DNA from: Marinospirillum minutulum DSM 6287
GTDB lineage: Bacteria > Pseudomonadota > Gammaproteobacteria > Pseudomonadales > Halomonadaceae
DNA length: 64,000 nt
Assembly: GCF_000422325.1 (NCBI RefSeq)
Contig: NZ_AULO01000010.1
Location: forward strand, 292,675-356,674
Direction: 5' to 3'
Below the pieces are notes generated by a model that was not told the origin of the DNA, made no database searches, and worked only from the letters and a program-made list of their open reading frames with translations. Of the stretch, positions 45,734 to 53,522 are shown in pieces. Position numbers and translations under genes: made by a program. How positions within the stretch are numbered: the first letter of the stretch is position 1; every line of letters begins with the position of its first letter.

Positions 45734-48244
45734 TCACACCATTGCCTCTTCGTACACTTTTTCAACCTCGGTAAACTTAGCTACACTCTCTAGGCGAGTT
45801 AAGGTTGTGAGTTTCATCGAGTTTTTCATTGGACGATGTGGCACGTTGGTCACTGGTGTTTGTAGCAAGAGTGGTTTGCCTAGCTCAAATAAATAATACA
45901 AATCAGCAGAACTAGACTTCTTACCCGCTTGATCTTCGGTAATAGCGTAGCGTGGCAAAACAGTGACTCGTTTAACCGGCCAAAGTTTGTCAATTTGCTT
46001 GGTTGAACTTTGGGTGTCTGAGGTAGAGGCTAATGCTAAATAGCGAATTTCCTCGGCAATATGCTGCTTAAATTTCTGCAAAAACGTGCTTTGCGGCAGG
46101 TGATACCACTGCGCTGTACCTTGTTCAAATTTTTCAAAGTAGCCATTATCACGGCCACGTTGCCCACCCAATGCCACTGTCATCGTTAAGTCTGGGTATA
46201 GCACTTGGTGCATACCGTAGTAAGGTATTCTCGCAGCTTCTTGTACGTAGAGCCTTTCGGCCATCCCAGCCATAGCCTTATTACCTTGTCCTGCTTGTGT
46301 ATTTGGCGCTGTGCCAATTTGGGCTTGCAAGAACTCTAGCAACCACTGGTGACCGGAATAATCGTACTCCATCTGGCTAGGTAACAGGGCAAACGCACCA
46401 ATACCCACTTCCTCTATCGCGGCTGCGTAGGGGTTTGGATTTGTAGCTTGATCAAAAAAGCCAGGGTATAAAGCAAAAGCACCAAAAACAGGGCGGCTTT
46501 TCTTTGCGGATTGGCCGACTATTGAACTGGATGGAAACTCAGACAAGCGGATGAGAGCATCACGGTAACGGTGCATTTGGTTAATGGCATCGTCTGGTAC
46601 GTAATTAGTGCTTTCAATATCTTCACTATTATCATCAAAGCGGTTTTTCTCGGTTTTAATGCGGTACTTGGCATCAAACAACCAAATAAACTGCTTTTTT
46701 TCTGAAGAATCTGAGCCTGAGCTGGCGGTTTTAGGCAACGTCACTTCCAACACAATATCCGGCTTTTGGTTCACTAGATACGAACGTATCTGGCTTGCTT
46801 TATTGAAAGTCGGTTCATGAGCGAGTCTTGCCGTAACTCCATCAGCACGCTTAAAACGAAATGCTCCACGCATACCATCTTTTAGTTGGTACTCAAAAAA
46901 GTCATTTTGGGCGAGCTTATTCGCGCTGTTTTCAACCAATTCAAAGCCAAGCTCTTGCTCTAAAATCTGCTTCAAACACAAAAAACACCACACTTCGTAA
47001 ATCTCAGCCACCGACTTCATTGAAATGCTCGACTGATTGCCAAACACATCTAAATAAAATTTCAGCTCCTGCCAAATACGATACACCGTGCTGTAACCGG
47101 TTTTTTGCTGAAGCACTAACGACTCACGGTTTAACCCTGTGTATGCGCCAACCTCTTTTAAAAAACTTTGACCTAATACTTTTTGCAGCGGTTGTTGCCA
47201 ACTATGCAGCTCATTTAAAAATGAATCCGACAACCGTTGCCGTTCTGGTGCTTGGTTACTTTGCCTAAGCTTTTGTTCAAACTCCGCTAATTGCCGCTTG
47301 CTTTTACTCACTGCCATTTTGATAAAGCGGTTTTCTGGGGTATCGACACTGAGTTGCTTTTTTTCGATAGTGTAGTGTTTATCGTACAGGCCATTAACAA
47401 AGTCTTGCTTAAGCTTTTCAGCTAACTTATGTGGCAAGCGGCCTTTTAATTTAGCAGCTTTAATATTGGTCACTGTGGGTTGTAAACGGCTATGAGGTGC
47501 GGCACAAATCACTTTTAAGCCTTGCTCAAAGCGCTCTCTTAACGCCACAAAATTAGCCAGCCACATGAGTGGAAAGTGACCGCGTTGCTGGCTAGTTGCC
47601 GCGTCTTGCTCAGTTTTTTCTACCAAACTAAAGCGCCAAAGGGGGTAAACCTTGTCAATGGCTTGGTACATGGCGGGCAAGTCTTGGTGCAGCGCCATTT
47701 TGGTGGGAAGCACTTCAAACGCAATATGCTGAGTCTGTGTTTTGTCATTAAGCTCAAAAGTGAGAGGCAAACGTAACCACCCTACATCATTGCCGGTATT
47801 GATAGTGCCGGTTAAACGTGCGGGTACAATGCCCCTTGCGGTTTTTACTTCGGGAGCAAAACGGAATGCCTCATTCACACTTTGACTACGATGGGTCAAA
47901 CGCGCGTTAGTTACTTCACTAAAAAATATCCACTCAAACTGGTACTGGGTATTTTCAAAAAATAATGGTGAGTTTAAGGTCAGCTCTGTGTATTTTGTTA
48001 ACCTGCTTTTTACTAAACAATCTGCAACTAGCCCTTGTGGTTCAATGGTATTACTAAGTTCAGCCGCTGGCGCAAAGCGAATTTCATAACTGGGCTGCGT
48101 GGGTTTAGCATCAAGGTACATATTGGCTGCTAAACTCGCCCTGTTTGCTACGGTATTCTGATAAACCTTGGTTCGCTGGCTAATATCATTAGCCCAGACT
48201 GAAAATTCATAGTCAAGGGTTTGTAATCGTATTAACTCTGGCAT
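45734..48244 (-). CDS. DUF2357 PD-(D/E)XK nuclease subunit of an McrBC-like system
   Basis: A long protein (836 residues) with an N-terminal DUF2357-type region, the conserved DTPENRFIKMAVSKSK segment near residue 305, and a PD-(D/E)XK nuclease core. The core shows KPDIVLEVT near residue 494 and WLFDAKYRI near residue 523 (D...DxK). It is the cutting subunit of the pair and follows the McrB-like gene by 25 bp. Such pairs are modification-dependent or phage-restricting systems. About 110 residues before the end the protein has a predicted helical tail. Target DNA is unknown. Confidence 0.8.
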   Translation of the reverse strand: MPELIRLQTLDYEFSVWANDISQRTKVYQNTVANRASLAANMYLDAKPTQPSYEIRFAPAAELSNTIEPQGLVADCLVKSRLTKYTELTLNSPLFFENTQYQFEWIFFSEVTNARLTHRSQSVNEAFRFAPEVKTARGIVPARLTGTINTGNDVGWLRLPLTFELNDKTQTQHIAFEVLPTKMALHQDLPAMYQAIDKVYPLWRFSLVEKTEQDAATSQQRGHFPLMWLANFVALRERFEQGLKVICAAPHSRLQPTVTNIKAAKLKGRLPHKLAEKLKQDFVNGLYDKHYTIEKKQLSVDTPENRFIKMAVSKSKRQLAEFEQKLRQSNQAPERQRLSDSFLNELHSWQQPLQKVLGQSFLKEVGAYTGLNRESLVLQQKTGYSTVYRIWQELKFYLDVFGNQSSISMKSVAEIYEVWCFLCLKQILEQELGFELVENSANKLAQNDFFEYQLKDGMRGAFRFKRADGVTARLAHEPTFNKASQIRSYLVNQKPDIVLEVTLPKTASSGSDSSEKKQFIWLFDAKYRIKTEKNRFDDNSEDIESTNYVPDDAINQMHRYRDALIRLSEFPSSSIVGQSAKKSRPVFGAFALYPGFFDQATNPNPYAAAIEEVGIGAFALLPSQMEYDYSGHQWLLEFLQAQIGTAPNTQAGQGNKAMAGMAERLYVQEAARIPYYGMHQVLYPDLTMTVALGGQRGRDNGYFEKFEQGTAQWYHLPQSTFLQKFKQHIAEEIRYLALASTSDTQSSTKQIDKLWPVKRVTVLPRYAITEDQAGKKSSSADLYYLFELGKPLLLQTPVTNVPHRPMKNSMKLTTLTRLESVAKFTEVEKVYEEAMV

Positions 48245-48269
48245 TCCCTACCACTCCTACCGTCACGTA

Positions 48270-49883
48270 TTAAGGCCAAAAACTGGTGAAAGTGGCACTT
48301 GCTAAACGATCACTCATCCATTTCAATTTAGCTTTTGAACGGCACGGAATGAACAGTATTTTTTCCTCATCAGGAACACCATCGGCCACGATGTTCTCAC
48401 GATACAAGTCAGGGCGTTGATTCTTGTCGCCTTGTTCTGCTTGCCAAATAGGGGCTAACAGGTCTGCTAGCACGGTATCAAGTTCTGCCAACAAAGCCTT
48501 ACCATCTGGTGTGGTGAGTTTGTCGGTATCGCCTTCTATACGCGGCAGAACCTTACACATCATAAAGTCGTCCCATACGGCTTTTAGGGTCAGTTCATCT
48601 TGTGGTTGGCTGCTGGCAACCGCTAGAAGAAGTTCATTGAGCGCACGGAACGCTAATTCAAACGGTGTATTTTTTAGCACTGCATTAACGGCCGATAAAA
48701 ACGCAACCGTTTTTGTGCCATCCGCATCAAACGTATCAGCTAAATCCGCTGTGCAGGCGTTTGACCAAATAGGATAGCTAAGGCGTTTATTGCAGCTAGT
48801 TGGGGTGAAAAAGTCGTTATAGTCATTAGGGAAAAACGCACCAAAATCAAAGCTAAGCGCACGGTCAATCACTTTGCGAGAAAAGCCATGCGTGGTTTCA
48901 TCCATATTTACCGTGCCCGCGACAAGCAGGTTGAACGGAATACCTAAACCATATTGGCAAATTAACTGCCATAACTCATTGTACTCAGGCGCTTCAAAAC
49001 CCAACGCCTCGCGCAGTTTGTTATTATCTTCTACCTCTTTTATTGTTGCAGGCTTTAATAGCGCATCACTGCTGTAGGTAAAGCTGTCACCTGTCCAACG
49101 CCATTCGCGGGTTTCCAGTACCGATAAATAGTCGGCAAAATACTGCTCAACAGGGGCAAGGTTCATTTCATCCAAGCACAGCCAGTAAGGCAAAACCTTT
49201 TCTAGCGCATCATGCTCACCTGTTACCACTAACTGCTTGCCTTGGTCCTCGCTATTTTTAGCTTCAACGGTTAAGCCGCTATCAGCAATGGCACGCCAAG
49301 CTTTGGCGACAAACTGTAATACATCGGTAGTAATATATTCAGCGTCGCCATTTAAGCGCGATATATAGCCAAGCAAATCACTCGGCTCATGCCAATCGGG
49401 GCGCACTGAGGTTAAACAATAGGTTTCTGTAAACTGCCCCGAGGTTTTAGCCTGTTCACGCACAAAGCGAGTTTTACCTGTGCCAGAGATGCCAGCTAGC
49501 AGGAGGAAGGGTTTGGAAAGAGGCAGTGCTTTTTCTAAGAGTTTTTTTACTTCATCGGAGTTTGGTTTTTCTAAAACATACTCACATATTTTTTGAATTG
49601 TAGAATCATATCCGAGAATGTACTTATCAAAACTCAACTCCAATTCTTCAAAAAGGTGGGGGAGATTTTTATCAGAACGGTACTTCCGAGAAATATCTTG
49701 AAGGGTTATTTTATTGTCATTTATGGCATTTATTAAGGATTTGACAAGACAAACGGGTATAAATCTCAAAGGATTCCCATCTTGGCCACCCCGAACATAG
49801 ATTACTTCATTTGTGACGTTTTCAATCTTGAGCGCGCGTGCACCCTCGCCAAGAATTAATCCTTTTTTTAAAATCAATGCCAT
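48270..49883 (-). CDS. McrB-like AAA+ NTPase
   Basis: Motor subunit of the McrBC-like pair, 537 residues. Walker A is AGISGTGKT (residues 130-138), Walker B is LCLDEM (235-240) continuing as NLAPVEQY. The McrB signature GTVNMDETTHGFSRKVIDRA carries the sensor Asn and arginine fingers (about 323-342). The first 110 residues are not a recognised methyl-DNA binding domain (no EVE or DUF3578 seen) and may carry target specificity. It is downstream of a small ORF and an HTH regulator on the same strand. Confidence 0.82.
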   Translation of the reverse strand: MALILKKGLILGEGARALKIENVTNEVIYVRGGQDGNPLRFIPVCLVKSLINAINDNKITLQDISRKYRSDKNLPHLFEELELSFDKYILGYDSTIQKICEYVLEKPNSDEVKKLLEKALPLSKPFLLLAGISGTGKTRFVREQAKTSGQFTETYCLTSVRPDWHEPSDLLGYISRLNGDAEYITTDVLQFVAKAWRAIADSGLTVEAKNSEDQGKQLVVTGEHDALEKVLPYWLCLDEMNLAPVEQYFADYLSVLETREWRWTGDSFTYSSDALLKPATIKEVEDNNKLREALGFEAPEYNELWQLICQYGLGIPFNLLVAGTVNMDETTHGFSRKVIDRALSFDFGAFFPNDYNDFFTPTSCNKRLSYPIWSNACTADLADTFDADGTKTVAFLSAVNAVLKNTPFELAFRALNELLLAVASSQPQDELTLKAVWDDFMMCKVLPRIEGDTDKLTTPDGKALLAELDTVLADLLAPIWQAEQGDKNQRPDLYRENIVADGVPDEEKILFIPCRSKAKLKWMSDRLASATFTSFWP

Positions 49884-49933
49884 CTAGTTTGATCTCCCAA
49901 TTAAAAAAATAGCAGTAAGTCATGTTTGGCAAT

Positions 49934-50062
49934 TCATGATGCAATTGCGTGTAACCATTGGTTAATTACCGCTTCAACATCACTGTCTTGTGGTACATGG
50001 GCAAGTGTTAAAGGTTGAATAAGTGCTTCCACCTGTTGAAGAGTGCTAATTCTATTTTTCAT
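49934..50062 (-). CDS. 42-residue ORF overlapping the HTH regulator's stop
   Basis: Its ATG lies inside the last codons of the regulator gene (overlap 50052-50062), typical of translational coupling. The peptide starts MKNRISTLQQVEALIQPL and ends NQWLHAIAS, predicted helical and mildly acidic. It ends 50 bp before the McrB-like gene. No family recognised. It could be a leader or antitoxin-like peptide, or simply a decayed gene start. Confidence 0.45.
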   Translation of the reverse strand: MKNRISTLQQVEALIQPLTLAHVPQDSDVEAVINQWLHAIAS

Positions 50063-50384
50063 TATTTACTACTACTAAAAATTCTTGATGAATGACTGTA
50101 GGGCGAAGCGTGTTTTTTGTACTTTGCATTGCAACTAAGTTGTACTTTCCTAGTGTTTTTAATGTTCTCGACACATTACTAACCGCTCGACCGGTAAGCG
50201 CAGCCAATTCCGTAACCGATTGGGGCTGTTGCTCGGCTATCACTTTTAACAAATGCTGGTTTTCTTTCGACAGCACATTCGCCACCGATTTCAGCGAATC
50301 GAACCAGATATCGACGGGGTAATCGGGGTCGGTTGTTTGCCCCTTAATACCGATTACACAGCGCATTTGTTTGGTATTTTTCAT
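50052..50384 (-). CDS. Winged-helix transcriptional regulator (HVO_A0114-like)
   Basis: A 110-residue DNA-binding protein. The HTH is QPQSVTELAALTGRAVSNVS followed by RTLKTLGKYNLVAMQ, similar to MarR/ArsR-type winged helices and to the HVO_A0114 family used as antitoxins in TumA/TumE-like pairs. Here the neighbouring toxin gene is missing upstream. It is the first gene of the strand run into mcrB and the nuclease gene, so it may control that operon. Two inverted repeats lie 75-115 bp upstream. Confidence 0.75.
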   Translation of the reverse strand: MKNTKQMRCVIGIKGQTTDPDYPVDIWFDSLKSVANVLSKENQHLLKVIAEQQPQSVTELAALTGRAVSNVSRTLKTLGKYNLVAMQSTKNTLRPTVIHQEFLVVVNNEK

Positions 50385-50457
50385 TTCTTTACTCGACTAG
50401 TTGCTCGCTAGATTGCAAGCAAGTGCATAAAACAGCGTTTGGTCAATCAAAAGGCTG

Positions 50458-50499
50458 TACGCTTATACATAAGGCGTATATCTTATCAATTGCTGATAA
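50458..50499. promoter_or_regulatory. Two adjacent inverted repeats upstream of the HTH regulator
   Basis: TACGCTTAT-AC-ATAAGGCGTA (50458-50478, one unpaired G) and TTATCA-ATTGC-TGATAA (50483-50499) lie side by side upstream of the regulator start at 50384. They are likely operator sites for it. A third short repeat TGCAC-AGTAA-GTGCA is at 50543-50557. The remaining bases between 50385 and 50670 show no gene. Confidence 0.4.
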
Positions 50500-50669
50500 T
50501 AGCGCAAGGGTATTTTCCGTTTAGGACGATTACAAGCCCCCCTGCACAGTAAGTGCACAACCTGTATTCTAGCGGTACTGTCCGTGTTGGACTTCAAGTA
50601 TCGTTAGGTATTTATGTTGACTGGCGGTACGCTGCAAGACGACAAGCCCATACAGGGTTCATCGCCTCG

Positions 50670-50848
50670 TTAGTTATCCAATATACTGCCTTTAATACAA
50701 TACATGCGTGGGCGGGTATTGTTGGGCAGGCTTACTTTGCGCTGTGGTCGTTTGCCATCGGGGATTAGGTAGCCTGCGGCCATCAGTGCTTTGGCGGCGC
50801 GATCTGGGCTTAGGCCTTCGGTGGCTTTACGCCAGCCAGTTGGGTAAA
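50670..50848 (-). pseudogene. C-terminal remnant of a DUF927-type mobile-element protein
   Basis: On the minus strand the frame reads YPTGWRKATEGLSPDRAAKA, then LMAAGYLIPDGKRPQRKVSL and ends MYCIKGSILDN. This matches the end of DUF927 helicase/primase-like proteins of phages and integrative elements, where GWR...GKxQRK...LP precedes the stop. No start codon or upstream domain is left; the MFS gene begins at once. It marks the decayed right edge of the island. Confidence 0.6.
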
Positions 50849-50866
50849 AAAGATATTTAGGAGAAG

Positions 50867-52072
50867 GTGGTGCAGTCTTCCAATCGAGGCTTGTTAGCTC
50901 AAGTATCAGCGGCTCACCTAGTTAGCCACTTTTATATGCTGGTGATTCCGGCTTTACTTCCTGTATTGCCAGAAATGATGCAGGTTAACTTTATGCAGCT
51001 AGGTTTTGCCTTGGCTGTGTTTGGTGTGGTGTCTGCATTGGTGCAAGCCCCCATCGGCTTTTTGGTGGACAAATGGGGTGCTAAATCGCTGCTTAAAGGA
51101 GCTTTGTTTTTAGGTGGGTTAAGTTATTTACTGCTGGCATTGATGCCTAGTTACCCTGTTTTAATCTTGGCGATGGCTTTGTCAGGTTTAGCCAATGGTG
51201 TTTATCACCCAGCTGACTATGCGCTGCTTTCTAAAGGAATGCCCCGTGAGCGTATGGGACGTGCTTTTTCCATTCACACCTTTTCAGGTTATTTAGGTGC
51301 TGCCTTAGCGCCGCCGATTATTATAGCTATTTCCTTTACCTTAGATGTGCGCTGGGCTTTTGCCTTTGCTGCCTTGTTAGGTTTTTTGGTTTGGGCACTT
51401 TTGCAGTTACGCTCGTTTGAAATTGCGCCCATTAATGTTGGATTAGCAAAAGAAGGTAAGCCAGCCGTAGAGGTTCGCCCCTTGCGCTTGCCGGTATTTA
51501 CTCTTGGCGTTTTAACTCTGCTATTTATGCTGCTAAGTTTAAGCACGGGTTCGATAGAAAAGTTTTCTGTTACCGCCTTGGTAGAAGGCTTCAATACACC
51601 CTTAAATTTGGCTAACCAAGCATTAACCGGATTTTTATTTGCCAGCGCCTTTGGGGTGCTTTTTGGTGGATATTTAGCTGATAAAACTACTAAACACGGT
51701 TTTTTAGCAGCCCTAACTTTTGGCTTGGCAGCTGTACTGGTGTTGTTAGTTATTTACTTGCCTTTAGCTGGTTTTGTTTTAGTAGGAACACTAACACTAA
51801 TCGGCTTCTTGACTGGAGTCGTCGCGCCTTCAAGGGATATGTTGGTTAGAGCTGCAGCGCCAGAAGGTTCAGAAGGTAAAGTGTTTGGAATTGTATCTAC
51901 AGGCTTTAATTTTGGTGCAATTGCAGGGCCTTTACTCTTCGGTTGGTTGGTTGATAAGCAACTAGCCACCGGTGTGTTTTGGGCAAGCTTTAGCTTTATG
52001 GTTGCTACTAGCCTACTGGTGCTAGCACAGGAAATAAAACCCGCAAAAAAGCAGTTTTTAGCTATTGATTAG
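50867..52072 (+). CDS. MFS transporter
   Basis: Inner-membrane permease of 401 residues with about 12 hydrophobic helices. The N-terminal AAHLVSHFYMLVIPALLPVL and the loop GVYHPADYALLSKGMPRERM recall the fosmidomycin-resistance-like MFS group. The start is GTG at 50867 or the next GTG at 50870, with an AGGAG SD; the second spacing is better. Substrate unknown. It stands at the island boundary. Confidence 0.88.
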   Translation: MVQSSNRGLLAQVSAAHLVSHFYMLVIPALLPVLPEMMQVNFMQLGFALAVFGVVSALVQAPIGFLVDKWGAKSLLKGALFLGGLSYLLLALMPSYPVLILAMALSGLANGVYHPADYALLSKGMPRERMGRAFSIHTFSGYLGAALAPPIIIAISFTLDVRWAFAFAALLGFLVWALLQLRSFEIAPINVGLAKEGKPAVEVRPLRLPVFTLGVLTLLFMLLSLSTGSIEKFSVTALVEGFNTPLNLANQALTGFLFASAFGVLFGGYLADKTTKHGFLAALTFGLAAVLVLLVIYLPLAGFVLVGTLTLIGFLTGVVAPSRDMLVRAAAPEGSEGKVFGIVSTGFNFGAIAGPLLFGWLVDKQLATGVFWASFSFMVATSLLVLAQEIKPAKKQFLAID

Positions 52073-52098
52073 CATTAAAACACTAGGAGCAAGCACTT

Positions 52099-52722
52099 AT
52101 GGTTAGTTTTAAAAGCACACTTGTAGTGCTATTTATTTTATTGTTAGGAGCTGGAAAAGCTATGGCTAGTGAAGAAGCAGACTATACGCTAATGATTAAA
52201 GAAGGTGATTTTGAGTTACGAAGCTATGCACCGCAGGTGGTAGCAGAAACCTTGGTAGCAGGTAGCTTTAGTAATGTTGGCAATAAAGCCTTTATGCGTT
52301 TATTTAAATACATCACTGGCAACAATACTTCTCAGCAAAAAGTTGCTACGACCTCCCCCGTTACTCAAAGCTCAGAAAGCGAAAAAATTGCCATGACTTC
52401 GCCTGTTACTCAGCACCCAGTTAAAAATAGTTGGGCAATAAGTTTTACTATGCCAGCAGGAACAACTTTGGAAACTTTGCCTACGCCAAATGATCCACAG
52501 GTTACCTTGCGCCAAGTTCCAGAGCGTCACCTAGCGGTAATTCGCTATTCAGGTTTATGGACAGAAAAAGGTTATTTAGAAAACAAGACCAAGCTAGAAG
52601 ACTGGCTAGAAGAAAAGGGTTATACCGTTATTGGTGAGCCAGTTTGGGCAAGGTATGATCCGCCATTTAAACCTTGGTTTTTAAGAAGAAATGAAGTGTT
52701 ATTACCCATAGAGGCGCCTTGA
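52099..52722 (+). CDS. SOUL-family heme-binding protein
   Basis: A signal peptide (about 1-24, ending GKAMAS) is followed by a SOUL/HBP domain: YTLMIKEGDFELRSYAPQVV, GNKAFMRLFKYITGNN, and KIAMTSPVTQ are typical. It probably binds heme or porphyrin in the periplasm or as a membrane-linked protein. At 207 residues it is normal. Its last four bases overlap the SDR start (ATGA). Confidence 0.85.
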   Translation: MVSFKSTLVVLFILLLGAGKAMASEEADYTLMIKEGDFELRSYAPQVVAETLVAGSFSNVGNKAFMRLFKYITGNNTSQQKVATTSPVTQSSESEKIAMTSPVTQHPVKNSWAISFTMPAGTTLETLPTPNDPQVTLRQVPERHLAVIRYSGLWTEKGYLENKTKLEDWLEEKGYTVIGEPVWARYDPPFKPWFLRRNEVLLPIEAP

Positions 52723-53450
52723 TGTCCATACCTAAATCTGTACTTATTGTTGGTGGTTCTAGCCAAATTGGTTTAGCAATTGCCAAAGAATGCAGCGCAG
52801 CAGGAGCTGTGGTCAGTGTGATTAGCCGCCAAGCTAAACCTGAATTATTAGCACCTAAAACAGCACCTTTATACTGGTTTCAAGATGCTGAGCAAAGTGA
52901 AGAAAGCTGTAAGCAGCAGGTAGACTTAGCTTTAGAACAACAGCCCGAAACTATTTTTATTTGTAATGGTGTGCTGCACAATGATGAGGGTATGCCAGAA
53001 AAGAACCTGCTACAGCTAAAGAGCCAGCTACTAGAAAAACGATTTCACTCTAATGTAACGGTTCCTGCACTCTATTTGCAGGCTTTGTATCGTTATTTAA
53101 CCAAAAAACAAAATATAAAAGTTTTAGTCCTTAGCGCCAAGGTGGGTAGCATTAGTGATAATAAGTTGGGTGGCTGGTATAGCTATAGAATGACCAAAGC
53201 AGCACTTAACATGCTAATAAAAAACCTTAGTATAGAAATTGGCAGGGTTAATAAAAGTGCGTGTTTAGTAACTTTGCACCCAGGCACAACAGCTACGCCC
53301 TTATCTGAACCTTTCCAAAAAAACTTACCAGAAGGCCAGCTACAAACACCTCACCAAACAGCCATACGGCTTTTAAAGGTAAGTGAAAACCTAAAGCCCG
53401 AGCAAAATGGTCAGTTATTAAACTGGGATGCAACTAAAATACCTTTTTAA
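52719..53450 (+). CDS. Short-chain dehydrogenase/reductase (SDR) family oxidoreductase
   Basis: NAD(P)-dependent Rossmann enzyme of 243 residues. The cofactor loop is LIVGGSSQIGLAIAK (a variant of TGxxxGIG), and the catalytic Tyr-Lys pair is in WYSYRMTKAAL. It resembles the C-factor/CsgA-like SDRs. Substrate unknown. It is coupled to the SOUL gene by a 4-bp overlap. Confidence 0.83.
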   Translation: MMSIPKSVLIVGGSSQIGLAIAKECSAAGAVVSVISRQAKPELLAPKTAPLYWFQDAEQSEESCKQQVDLALEQQPETIFICNGVLHNDEGMPEKNLLQLKSQLLEKRFHSNVTVPALYLQALYRYLTKKQNIKVLVLSAKVGSISDNKLGGWYSYRMTKAALNMLIKNLSIEIGRVNKSACLVTLHPGTTATPLSEPFQKNLPEGQLQTPHQTAIRLLKVSENLKPEQNGQLLNWDATKIPF

Positions 53451-53522
53451 ACTTGCAAGATTAAGGTGTATTGTATATGGCTAATATATTATAAAAGCTG
53501 CTAAAGCAGTAAGGCATCGCTG

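Noticed and set aside
50553..50768. Plus-strand ORF of 71 codons in the gap before the MFS gene
   Set aside because: It is antisense to the DUF927-like remnant, which explains its openness; no SD and no family resemblance.
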